DNA from: Mycobacterium sp. 852013-50091_SCH5140682
GTDB lineage: Bacteria; Actinomycetota; Actinomycetes; Mycobacteriales; Mycobacteriaceae
DNA: 64,000 nt
Assembly (NCBI RefSeq): GCF_001665685.1
Contig: NZ_LZTB01000006.1
Span: forward strand, 31,043 to 95,042
Reading direction: 5' to 3'
The notes under the pieces were generated by a model. That model did not search any database and was not told the DNA's origin. It worked only from the letters and a program-made list of their open reading frames with translations. Below are positions 28,152 through 36,031 of the stretch, in pieces. Made by a program: the position numbers and the translations under genes. The number at the start of each line of letters is the position of its first letter. The first letter of the stretch is position 1.

Positions 28152-29447
28152 CTACCTTCGGTTCATTGTCACGCGGCCGCCGAGTCTCGGGATATGGGCA
28201 ACGCCGCGGAAATGCGACTTCTCGTCGGCGGCGGTATCGGTGTGGATCTGGAAGTCCCGCAGCACCGTTCGCAGCACGACATCCATCTCGGCGATCGCGA
28301 AATCGGCGCCGATACACCGCCGCGCCCCGCCGCCGAACGCCAGCCAGTTCGGTGCCGCCGGCCGGGCATCGCGGAAGCGGTTCGGGTCGAATCGTTCGGG
28401 ATGTGCGAAGACGTCCGGATTCTCGTGAACATCGGCGATGCGCACCAGCACTGTGCGGTCTTGTGGAACCCGCCACCGGCCGAGGTGGAAGTTGGGCGAG
28501 CTGACCCGTCGGCCGAACACATCGATGACGGTGCGCACCCGTAGAGACTCGGCGATGGTGGCCCGGCGGAATGCGCTGCCGCCCTCGTCAACCTCTCTTA
28601 CCAATTCAGCCAGCGCGTCCGGGTGGCGCCGCAACCGCTCAAATGTCCAGGCCAGTGCCGACGCGGTGGTTTCGTGGCCGGCACAGACGAGGGTCAGCAG
28701 TTCGTCGCAGATGTCCCGATGCGACATTCCGGTGTCGTCGTCGCGATTGCTGCGCAGCAGGAATGCCAGGATGTCGGGCCGCTCGCGCAGATCAGGATCG
28801 GCGTAGGCTCGGTCGACCAGCGTGCCTGCGATCCGGTCGAATGCGTCGCGCAATTCGTCGAGCCTGCCCCACGGGTTGTAGCGTCCCGCCCGGAAGGCTG
28901 GAGCCGGCACGAATGCCAACAGCTGTCCCAGTTTCATGTAGGGCGGGATGATCGTGCCGAGGTGTGCCAGTTCGTCGCCTCCGGTCCCGTCGACGCCGAA
29001 GATGATCCGCAGGATCACCCTCAGGGTGATCCGGTTCATCGGCTCGAGAATCCGGAATTCCTTGCCATCAGGCCAATTCGCGGTCTCCCTCAGGGTCTCG
29101 TCCTCGATCACCCGCTCATAGCGCGTCAGGCTGCTCCCGTGAAAAGCCGGTGCCAGTAGCCGGTGCCGATCACGATGACGCTTGCCGTCGAGACCGAATG
29201 TGGATCCCGGGCCGAACCAGTTGCTGAGATTCGGTTGCACGTTGACCAACTGGTCCGTGCTCGCGGTACACACCGACCGCACCACGTCCGGGTCGGACAC
29301 CACGACGGACCGGCCGAAGAAGGGGATGTTGATCTCGAAGACCCGCCCGTGCCGTTTGATCCACTTTCGCATCGCCCTGCGGCGAAATGCTGCGAACTCA
29401 ACGCCTTGTACGAGCTTGGGTGACCGCTCTGCCGGCAGGTCGGACAT
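28152..29447 (-). CDS. Cytochrome P450
   Basis: 431 aa from MSDLPAERSP; the long upstream extension of the frame is rejected because it runs through the promoter and the divergent SDR. All P450 marks are present: I-helix LVCAGHETTASA, K-helix ESLR, and the heme loop FGGGARRCIGADFA with Cys378. It resembles the group of mycobacterial P450s with an SPxFHLGRWRVP-type beta region, but I do not assign a CYP number. No ferredoxin or reductase gene is adjacent. It heads the two-gene operon with the BAHD-like gene, divergent from a mycofactocin-type SDR. Confidence 0.92.
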   Translation of the reverse strand: MSDLPAERSPKLVQGVEFAAFRRRAMRKWIKRHGRVFEINIPFFGRSVVVSDPDVVRSVCTASTDQLVNVQPNLSNWFGPGSTFGLDGKRHRDRHRLLAPAFHGSSLTRYERVIEDETLRETANWPDGKEFRILEPMNRITLRVILRIIFGVDGTGGDELAHLGTIIPPYMKLGQLLAFVPAPAFRAGRYNPWGRLDELRDAFDRIAGTLVDRAYADPDLRERPDILAFLLRSNRDDDTGMSHRDICDELLTLVCAGHETTASALAWTFERLRRHPDALAELVREVDEGGSAFRRATIAESLRVRTVIDVFGRRVSSPNFHLGRWRVPQDRTVLVRIADVHENPDVFAHPERFDPNRFRDARPAAPNWLAFGGGARRCIGADFAIAEMDVVLRTVLRDFQIHTDTAADEKSHFRGVAHIPRLGGRVTMNRR

Positions 29448-29589
29448 CCGGGTCCCCCAATCTCCTGCTCGATGAGCCGAGGGAATCGTCGCCCCCGCAC
29501 CGCGGCTCGAACTCGGTAGCGCGCTACTGCAATCTCGCCGGCCGGTGCCGGCGCAGTACTTAACGGGCCAGCGATAACACCGATCTTGC

Positions 29590-29601
29590 TGATACGTATC
29601 A
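29590..29601. promoter_or_regulatory. Candidate LacI-type operator, site 1
   Basis: TGATACGTATCA is a perfect 12-bp palindrome with a central CpG, the usual form of LacI-family operators. It lies in the P450/SDR divergent region, just upstream of a predicted SDR promoter (TTCAGT 29608-29613, CATAGT 29631-29636, 17-nt spacer). Confidence 0.55.
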
Positions 29602-29635
29602 CCGCAGTTCAGTATGGCCTTACCTGGCCTCATAG

Positions 29636-29647
29636 TGATACGCTTCA
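29636..29647. promoter_or_regulatory. Candidate LacI-type operator, site 2
   Basis: TGATACGCTTCA matches site 1 in 10 of 12 positions and starts at the last base of the predicted SDR -10 box, a repressor-like position. The centre-to-centre distance from site 1 is 46 bp. Confidence 0.45.
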
Positions 29648-29681
29648 CCAGACACTCAGTCCACCACGAAGGGAAACAAAC

Positions 29682-30515
29682 ATGGGACAGCTCGACGGGC
29701 AAGTTGCCTTCATCACTGGTGTCGCACGCGGCCAGGGCCGCTCGCACGCCCTGACCCTCGCCCGCGAGGGCGCCGACATCATCGGGCTCGACCTGTGCGC
29801 CAAACCCTCCACCACCGCCTACGACGGCGCCACCCAGGAAGACCTGCAGGAAACGGTCCGCCTGGTCAAGGAGACCGGCCGCCAGATCGTCGCCGAGGTC
29901 GCCGACACCCGGGACTACGAGCAGGTCGACGCCGTCTTCAAGCGGGGCATCGAGCAGTTCGGCCGGGTCGACATCGTGCTGCCGAACGCCGGAATCTGTT
30001 CGGGCGCCAAGACCTGGGAGATCACGCCCGACGCCTGGCGCGAAATGGTGGAGATCAACCTCAACGGCGTCTTCCACACCGTCAAGGCCGCGATACCGAC
30101 GATGATCGCCGCGGGTCGCGGTGGCAGCATCGTCTTCACCGGTTCCACCGAAGCCATCAAGGGCGCCGAGAACATCTCGTCGTACGCGGCCTCCAAGCAC
30201 GGGGTCACGGGGTTGATGACCTCGCTGGCACGGGAGTTGGGCCAGTACAACATTCGGGTCAACTCGGTGAATCCGACCTGCGTGGACACTCACATGATCA
30301 ACAACGACTTCGTGTACGGCCTGTTCCGTCCGGACCTGGACAAGCCCACCCGCGAGGACGTCATCGACACCTTCGCAGGCACCCACATCCTTCCGGTGCC
30401 GTGGATCCAGCCGCAGGACGTCAGCAATGCGATCCTCTACCTGGTGACCGAGCCGGGCCGCTACATCACGGCGACCCCGCTGGTCATCGACGCCGGTTTC
30501 ATCGTGAAGTCCTGA
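29682..30515 (+). CDS. Mycofactocin-dependent short-chain dehydrogenase
   Basis: 277 aa. The N-terminal FITGVARGQGRSHALTLA, the extended GADIIGLDLCA segment and the insertions after it are characteristic of SDRs that hold their NAD cofactor tightly and pass electrons to mycofactocin (carveol-dehydrogenase-like group). The catalytic set is intact: Ser in FTGSTEA and YAASK. Start ATG 29682 follows GAAGGGAAA. The substrate is probably a secondary alcohol or terpenoid-like compound. It is divergent from the P450 operon and 79 nt upstream of a LacI gene, so one inducible function is likely. Confidence 0.88.
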   Translation: MGQLDGQVAFITGVARGQGRSHALTLAREGADIIGLDLCAKPSTTAYDGATQEDLQETVRLVKETGRQIVAEVADTRDYEQVDAVFKRGIEQFGRVDIVLPNAGICSGAKTWEITPDAWREMVEINLNGVFHTVKAAIPTMIAAGRGGSIVFTGSTEAIKGAENISSYAASKHGVTGLMTSLARELGQYNIRVNSVNPTCVDTHMINNDFVYGLFRPDLDKPTREDVIDTFAGTHILPVPWIQPQDVSNAILYLVTEPGRYITATPLVIDAGFIVKS

Positions 30516-30532
30516 AATCCACAGTCGACCCG

Positions 30533-30569
30533 GCCCCCTCGCATGACGTGATCCGTCCCGCGAGGGGGC
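30533..30569 (+). terminator. Hairpin between the SDR and lacI-type gene
   Basis: Perfect 10-bp inverted repeat GCCCCCTCGC/GCGAGGGGGC with a 17-nt loop, 17 nt after the SDR stop. The regulator therefore probably has a separate promoter or is expressed by read-through. Confidence 0.6.
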
Positions 30570-30594
30570 TAGTGTCTGTTCGCATGGTGCCCAG

Positions 30595-31656
30595 ATGGTG
30601 ACGATGAAGGACGTCGCGAAGGCCGCGGGTGTATCCCAGGCCGCGGTGTCCTACGCCTTCAGCGGATCACCGAAAGTCTCTGCCGGACAACGTGATCAAA
30701 TTCTCGCCGTGGCAGCCGACCTTGGCTACCACGGCCCCAGTATTGCGGGCGCGAGCCTGCGCTCCGGCCGCATGGGCACGGTAGGGGTGATCATCCCCGG
30801 TTCACTGGCCCTGGCGGTCGAGGACCCCTCGACCGCGCTGCTGCTCAAAGGCATCGTCGAGGCAGGCGAACGCGCCGACGTCGCACTGACCTTGCTGCCC
30901 GCCGACGGTACCGCGACCGACCCCGCCCGCTCGCCGCATTCCGGTGCGCTGCGCGGCCTCGTCGACGGGGTGGTCATGCACTGCCTACCCGATGCCCACC
31001 CCGTCGTCGCCGCGATCCTGGCGCGCGGGATCCCGGCGGTCGCCATCGATTCGCCTCAGGTTCCCCACCTGCCTTACGTCACGGTGGATCACCATGCAGC
31101 AGGTATCGCTCAGGCCAATCATCTACTCGCACAGGGTCATCGGCGCATCGGCATCATCACCGACCGGCTGGGCCCTGTCCCCCAGCCCGGGTTCCACGTG
31201 GCAGCCGCAATCCCCGCGGCCACCGAACACTATCTGCGCGAACGGTTGACGGGCGTACTGAGCGCATGTCGGGCCGCCGCGATACCCGACAGCGATATCG
31301 CGATCGTCGAGTCAGCGGGCATCGATCGACAGAGCGGACTGGTGGCCGCAGAGCAACTCATCACCGGGTTCGGGCCGACCGCGGTGCTCGCCACATCGGA
31401 TGTCCATGCGGCGGCGGCCTTGCGGGTGCTGGCGAACAACGGGATCGCGGTACCGCACCAAGCCTCGGTCATCGGGTTCGACGATGCGCCGATCGCCGAC
31501 CTGCTCGGGCTGACCACCATCCGGCAACCGTTGGTGGACAAGGGCCGAACGGCGGCGACCATCCTGTTGGACCTGATCGCGGGCCGCGCCCGCAGACGTT
31601 CGGTGAAACCGACCGAACTGATAGTGCGTACGACGACCGGTCCGGCACCGGCCTAG
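30595..31656 (+). CDS. LacI family transcriptional regulator
   Basis: 353 aa. The headpiece MKDVAKAAGVSQAAVSYAFSG (residues 4-24) is a standard LacI helix-turn-helix, followed by the hinge and a periplasmic-binding-protein-like effector domain (VGVIIPG near residue 63, VIGFDDAPIADLLGLTTIRQP near 300). In-frame ATG/GTG alternatives exist at 30598 and 30604. The palindromes at 29590 and 29636 fit its family's operator type, so it is the likely regulator of the SDR and perhaps of the P450/BAHD operon. Its stop overlaps that of the permease on the other strand (CTAG). Confidence 0.88.
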   Translation: MVTMKDVAKAAGVSQAAVSYAFSGSPKVSAGQRDQILAVAADLGYHGPSIAGASLRSGRMGTVGVIIPGSLALAVEDPSTALLLKGIVEAGERADVALTLLPADGTATDPARSPHSGALRGLVDGVVMHCLPDAHPVVAAILARGIPAVAIDSPQVPHLPYVTVDHHAAGIAQANHLLAQGHRRIGIITDRLGPVPQPGFHVAAAIPAATEHYLRERLTGVLSACRAAAIPDSDIAIVESAGIDRQSGLVAAEQLITGFGPTAVLATSDVHAAAALRVLANNGIAVPHQASVIGFDDAPIADLLGLTTIRQPLVDKGRTAATILLDLIAGRARRRSVKPTELIVRTTTGPAPA

Positions 31657-33188
31657 ACCGTTCGGCTGGCCATACCCGCCCGGAGCTTCTCCGCGACCTC
31701 GACGGCATCGCCTTCGGGGGCAGTGGATCTGGCTTCGGGTTTGGCGACGAGCAGGTAGATCAGGCCCGTGACGGCGACGATGAGAAAGCCGATCAGCGCG
31801 ATCCACCGGTCGACGACGCTCAGGCTCAGATCAGAGCTCGGCTTGGCCAGGATGACCATCGCCGCGACGCCGTATACCAGCGCGGCCACGTTCACCGCAT
31901 AACCCCAGCGACCCAGTGACCATGGTCCGGCGGGCCGCCACCCCTTGGTACGGGCCCGCAGGGCCGCCAGCACGACCAATTGGAACGCGAAGTACCCGGC
32001 GAGCACCTGGAACGCGGCGATGCGGAACAGCGCACCCGGGGAGAAGTAAACGTACACGGTCAACACGACCGGCAGAACGTTGACAGCTAGCAGCGCGTTG
32101 ACCGGAACCCGGTGCTTCCCACTGGTCTTCGCCAGCTGGTGGCTGCCGGGGAACATGTCGTCGCGGGCGAAGGAGAACACCAGCCGGCTCACCGCGGTCT
32201 GCTGTCCCATCACTCCGGCCAGGAACGAGGTGAGCACGGCGACCAGGAACAATTTGGAGCCCACCAGGCCGATGCTGTCCTGCAGGATCGCCGGGATCGG
32301 ATTCTCCACGTCGCCGCTGACGATGGCTTGCAGGTTCGGCGCCGCCAGCGTGAACCCCATGAACGCCAGGATCGCGGCTGCGGCGCCCACGACCACGGTC
32401 ATGAGCATCGAGATCGGGATGGCCCGCGCAGGATTCGGGGTTTCCTCGGCGACCTCACCGCACGACTCGAAGCCGTAGAACATGTAGAGACCGACCAGCG
32501 ACGCCCCGACGAACGCGAATAGGTAAGGCCCGCTGCCGCCCGCACCTAGTGCGTGGAAGAAAACCGAGAATGGCTGATGACGGTTGAAGACCAGCAGCCA
32601 CAGCCCGACCACGACGATGGCGCCCAATTCGCAGGCCAGCCCGACCTTGGAGATGCGAGCCAGCGTCTTGGTGCCGGTCATGTTGAACAGCAACGCAATT
32701 GCGAGCACGGCAAGGGTGATGACGAGTCGCTGCAGCGGGGATGCTGCGACCGAGGGCTGCTCGCTCGTCCCGAAGAGCAGGCTCGCCATGAAATCGGCAC
32801 TGAACAGTGCGGTGGTGGTGATACCGATGGTGATGCAGGCGATGTAGATCCAGGACATCCACCAGGCGTAGCGCCCACTCCACAGCCGGCGCGCCCATTG
32901 ATAGAGCCCGCCGGCCAGGGGGAACTGGGACACGATCTCACCGAAGACCAGGGCCACCAAGCCCTGGCCGGCCGCCACGATCAGGATCCAGAACATCGCG
33001 GGAGGACCCGCGGCGGTCAAGCCCATCGCGAAGATCGCGACGACGCCGACCATCGGCGACAGATACACGAAGCCCAGCGCGAAGTTCGCGATCAGGCTCA
33101 TCTTCCGCTCAAGCTGTGGTTCGTAGCCCAGCACCCGCAGGTGGTCGTCATCGTCGGAGAGCTGCGCTCCGCCATTTTTGATGGACAT
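31653..33188 (-). CDS. APC-family amino acid/amine permease, copy 1
   Basis: 511 aa with about 12 predicted membrane helices, beginning at residue 33 (IANFALGFVYLSPMVGVV). The motif QFPLAGGLYQWARRL and the conserved FYGFESCGEVAEETPNP segment place it with the amino-acid/polyamine/organocation permeases of the GABA/ethanolamine permease type. ATG 33188 has GAGGAGAAC before it. A paralogue lies directly upstream at 33486-35075. The CAC-N3-GTG element lies 144 nt before its start, matching the spacing in the paralogue. Confidence 0.9.
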   Translation of the reverse strand: MSIKNGGAQLSDDDDHLRVLGYEPQLERKMSLIANFALGFVYLSPMVGVVAIFAMGLTAAGPPAMFWILIVAAGQGLVALVFGEIVSQFPLAGGLYQWARRLWSGRYAWWMSWIYIACITIGITTTALFSADFMASLLFGTSEQPSVAASPLQRLVITLAVLAIALLFNMTGTKTLARISKVGLACELGAIVVVGLWLLVFNRHQPFSVFFHALGAGGSGPYLFAFVGASLVGLYMFYGFESCGEVAEETPNPARAIPISMLMTVVVGAAAAILAFMGFTLAAPNLQAIVSGDVENPIPAILQDSIGLVGSKLFLVAVLTSFLAGVMGQQTAVSRLVFSFARDDMFPGSHQLAKTSGKHRVPVNALLAVNVLPVVLTVYVYFSPGALFRIAAFQVLAGYFAFQLVVLAALRARTKGWRPAGPWSLGRWGYAVNVAALVYGVAAMVILAKPSSDLSLSVVDRWIALIGFLIVAVTGLIYLLVAKPEARSTAPEGDAVEVAEKLRAGMASRTV

Positions 33189-33331
33189 CTGTTCTCCTCG
33201 TGATGGTTCCGGTGTCGGCCACCGGAGCCGCGCCCGGTGCGGGGCTCAAAACCGTTGCGGCCGAGGGCGTCCGATCGATGCCTGTGACCACTGACACATT
33301 GATTCTCACTTGCGACACGTTCGGGACACAT

Positions 33332-33347
33332 ACCCAATACGTGCAAC
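33332..33347 (-). promoter_or_regulatory. CAC-N3-GTG element, site E (permease 1)
   Basis: On the minus strand reads GTTGCACGTATTGGGT, 12 of 16 matches to the site upstream of the HisD-like operon. It starts 144 nt from the permease ATG. Confidence 0.45.
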
Positions 33348-33434
33348 CTGGAGACTCATTATTGCTCGGGGTGCTCGGGGCGACCTGCGGTGATCCGCGA
33401 GTGGCGCCTCCCCGCACCGACCGGCACAGCGAAA

Positions 33435-33472
33435 GCGCCGCCGGCGGACTCGGAAGAATCCGCCGGCGGCGC
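33435..33472 (-). terminator. Strong hairpin terminator of permease 2
   Basis: Perfect 14-bp GC-rich inverted repeat (33435-33448 with 33459-33472), 10-nt loop, starting 14 nt after the stop of the gene at 33486. On the minus strand it is followed by a short T-rich stretch (TTTC). The two permeases are thus separately transcribed. Confidence 0.82.
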
Positions 33473-33485
33473 CTGAGACCGGCCG

Positions 33486-35075
33486 CTACTCGGTCGCGGT
33501 GACCGTCTGCCGATCGGGCTCGGCCAGCGGCACCTGGCCGGCGAACTGTTCCATATCGTGCTTGGCGCGGTGCGCCCTGAGCAGGTCGGCGATCTCGATC
33601 GCGTCGCCTTCCGGTGCAGTCGAGTGCCGGTAGGGCTTGGCCACGACCATGTACACCAGACCGACGGCCGTCACGATGAGGAAGCCGATCAAGGCGATCC
33701 AGCGGTCGAAGAAGTGCAGGCTCGGGTCACCGTTGGGCCGGGCCAGCACGATCATCGACAGCACACCGTAGATCAGGGCGCCGATGCCCACCGGCCAACC
33801 CCACTTGCCCAGCGACCAGTTGCCGCCGGGCTTCCAGCCCTTGGCACGGGCCCGCAGCGAGGCGAACACCACCATCTGGAAGGCGAAGTAGCCGGCCAGC
33901 ATCTGGAACGCGGCAACCCGGAACAGCGCATCGGGCAGGAAGTACAGCATCACGAACAAGCAGATGCACAGCGAGGCAACAAGCATCGTCGAGTTCACCG
34001 GAACCTTGCGGCTCGAGATCTTCTTGAAGATGTTGGCACCGGGGAACATATCGTCACGGGCGAAGGAGAAGATCAACCGGCTGCCTGCAGCCTGCTGGCC
34101 CATGACGCAGGCCAAAAACGAGGTGAGCGCGATGACGAGGAAGATCTTGGTGCCGGTCTCGCCGAAAGTACCGGTGAGGATGGCCGTGATGGGGTTGGCA
34201 ACATTGCCGTCGACGATGTCCTGCAGATTGGGCGCAGCCAGGATGTAGCCGACGAACGCGAACAGCGCGGCGGCCCCGCCGAGGATCACGGTCAGCATCA
34301 TCGAGCGCGGGATGGTCCGCGACGGATTGGGTGTCTCCTCGGCCACCTCGCCGCAGGCCTCGAAGCCGTAGTAGAGCACCAGGCCGATGATCGCGGCGGT
34401 GACGAAGGCACTGAGGTAATCACCGTCGTGGGCAGTGCCCATGGTGTCGAACAGCACCGAGAAGTTGTTCTTGCGAGCGAAGATCAGCAGGTACAGGCCA
34501 ACCACCACGATGCCTGCCACCTCAGCGGCCAACCCGATCTTGGCGATGGTGGCCAGCGTCTTGGATCCGGTCGAGTTCAGCGCGACGCAGATGAGCACAA
34601 CAGCGGTGGCGATGATCAGCTTCTGCAGCGGCGTCGACGAGATGTTGGAATCCGAATGGAACAGTGCCAGAACGAAATCCGCACTGAACATGGCGGTGGT
34701 GGTGCAGCCGACGACGATGCCCGCGATGTAGATCCACGACATGATCCAGGCGTAGGGGCCGTTCCACAGGCGCCGGGCCCATTGATAGAGACCGCCGGCG
34801 ATCGGGAACTGCGAGACGATCTCGCCGAACACCATCGCGACCAACAGCTGTCCGCCTGCCGCGATCACGAGCCACAGGATCGACGGCGGGCCCGCCGTGG
34901 TGAGCGCCTGGGTGAACATCGACAGCACACCCACCATGGGCGACAGATAGAGGAATCCGAGCGCGAAGTTCGACCACTGCCCGATCTTCCGGTCGAATTT
35001 CTCTTCGTAGCCCAACACGCGCAGGTGGGCGTCGTCGCCGCCGAACGACCCACCTCCGCCGTTTGTCACTGTCAT
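33486..35075 (-). CDS. APC-family amino acid/amine permease, copy 2
   Basis: 529 aa, 12 predicted helices and closely similar to copy 1 over its whole length (shared HLRVLGYE, QFPIAGGLYQWARRLW, GFEACGEVAEETPNPSRTIP). The start MTVTNGGGG at 35075 has GAGGAGATC in front; a longer frame to 35123 lacks a site. Duplication with drift suggests related but different substrates, such as two amino acids or amines. A CAC-N3-GTG element lies 145 nt upstream, as in copy 1. Confidence 0.9.
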   Translation of the reverse strand: MTVTNGGGGSFGGDDAHLRVLGYEEKFDRKIGQWSNFALGFLYLSPMVGVLSMFTQALTTAGPPSILWLVIAAGGQLLVAMVFGEIVSQFPIAGGLYQWARRLWNGPYAWIMSWIYIAGIVVGCTTTAMFSADFVLALFHSDSNISSTPLQKLIIATAVVLICVALNSTGSKTLATIAKIGLAAEVAGIVVVGLYLLIFARKNNFSVLFDTMGTAHDGDYLSAFVTAAIIGLVLYYGFEACGEVAEETPNPSRTIPRSMMLTVILGGAAALFAFVGYILAAPNLQDIVDGNVANPITAILTGTFGETGTKIFLVIALTSFLACVMGQQAAGSRLIFSFARDDMFPGANIFKKISSRKVPVNSTMLVASLCICLFVMLYFLPDALFRVAAFQMLAGYFAFQMVVFASLRARAKGWKPGGNWSLGKWGWPVGIGALIYGVLSMIVLARPNGDPSLHFFDRWIALIGFLIVTAVGLVYMVVAKPYRHSTAPEGDAIEIADLLRAHRAKHDMEQFAGQVPLAEPDRQTVTATE

Positions 35076-35219
35076 GTGCGATCTCCTCGGATTCAGGTTC
35101 TTGCTATGGGCTGATCTGGTCAAAGTCGCCGGACGCGCGCGGATGCGGTGGCGTTGGATCCCGGGTCATGTGACTGCGACCACACATGAAGTCTGGTCGC
35201 CGTTGGCACGCGCAGGCAG

Positions 35220-35235
35220 ACCCACTTCGTGAAAC
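35220..35235 (-). promoter_or_regulatory. CAC-N3-GTG element, site F (permease 2)
   Basis: On the minus strand reads GTTTCACGAAGTGGGT, 13 of 16 matches to site E. The distance to the permease start, 145 nt, equals that of site E within 1 nt. Confidence 0.45.
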
Positions 35236-35316
35236 CAGTAGTGCATGGATTTCCCATTACGTGTACCCGCTGGCGGCGGCAAGATGCCCGAAACGGCGGT
35301 TAAACATGCAGGTCAA

Positions 35317-35344
35317 GGCGCCTCCGCGGGCGTTGGGAGGCGCC
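35317..35344 (-). terminator. Second hairpin after the thuA-like gene
   Basis: Perfect 9-bp inverted repeat GGCGCCTCC/GGAGGCGCC with a 10-nt loop, downstream of the hairpin at 35358. It is followed on the minus strand by TTGACC. Confidence 0.55.
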
Positions 35345-35357
35345 GTGCAATACCGCG

Positions 35358-35385
35358 GGGCGGCGCGGCTATTGCCGCGCCGCCC
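35358..35385 (-). terminator. Hairpin terminator with the stop codon in its loop
   Basis: Perfect 11-bp inverted repeat GGGCGGCGCGG/CCGCGCCGCCC around a 6-nt loop that contains the TAG stop of the thuA-like gene. It ends the HisD-like/VOC/aspA/thuA operon. Confidence 0.65.
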
Positions 35386-36031
35386 AGGCGATGCCCTGTT
35401 TGGTGAGGCGACGGACGTCGTCACCGGCCAGGTCCTGCGGTGCATGGCCGACGGAGTGGTAGAAGACGCGTCCCTGCCCCCACTGCCGCACCCAGGCCAC
35501 CGGGCTGGTCAAGCCGTCCAGCCACGGGAAGTGTTCACCGCTGAAGGTGGTCTCGGCGAGCACCGTGTTGTTGGGGTCGACGCTCATGTAGTACTGCTCG
35601 GACGCGACGGGAAAGTCGTTGACCCCGTTGGTCACTGCGTGCTCACGGTCGGTGATCGTGACGTCGTACGGCTGGGGATATCCCTCGCCGGCGGGGTGGG
35701 CGAGAAAGTCGCCACCGAGCATCAGGTGGTAGCGCAGGCTTGACCGGAACGCGGCGGCCGCGCCATGCCAGGCCGCCACTCCGGTGCCCGCCTCAACCGC
35801 CGCCAGCAGGTGATCCTCCTGGGAGTCCGACAGATCCTCGGTGGTCAATGCGTTGTTCCAGCCGAGGATGATCAGGTCGTAGCCCGTGAGATCGCGGTCG
35901 AGGGTGAAGATGTCCTGCGACTCCTCCATCTCGAAGCCCAGCTCGTCGACCACCAGTTCGCGGGTCCACTCGGCGATGTTGTACGGGCTGTGGCCGGGCC
36001 ATCCGCCGTATAGGTACAGAACGTTGGTCAC
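35369..36031 (-). CDS. ThuA-like domain protein
   Basis: 220 aa with a class I glutamine amidotransferase-like fold of the ThuA group (trehalose utilisation), recognisable from VLYLYGGWPGHSP at the start, DLIILGWNNA, and GTGVAAWHGAAAAFRSSLRYHLMLGGDFLAHP in the middle. ThuA proteins occur in sugar and other catabolic operons, and their reaction is often unclear. It is the last gene of a four-gene operon, with its ATG overlapping the aspA stop by 4 nt. Confidence 0.82.
   Translation of the reverse strand: MTNVLYLYGGWPGHSPYNIAEWTRELVVDELGFEMEESQDIFTLDRDLTGYDLIILGWNNALTTEDLSDSQEDHLLAAVEAGTGVAAWHGAAAAFRSSLRYHLMLGGDFLAHPAGEGYPQPYDVTITDREHAVTNGVNDFPVASEQYYMSVDPNNTVLAETTFSGEHFPWLDGLTSPVAWVRQWGQGRVFYHSVGHAPQDLAGDDVRRLTKQGIAWAARQ

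Noticed and set aside
28152..30386. A 744-aa reading of the P450 gene
   Set aside because: The upstream part crosses the promoter region and the mycofactocin-type SDR on the other strand; P450 proteins are about 430 aa and MSDLPAERSP is a good start.
30586..30603. The ATG at 30583 region as the lacI-type start
   Set aside because: It is out of frame with the helix-turn-helix; the in-frame starts are at 30595, 30598 and 30604.
33558..35114. A 518-codon open frame antisense to permease 2
   Set aside because: The sense frame encodes a clear 12-helix permease; the antisense product is polar with no recognisable domain.
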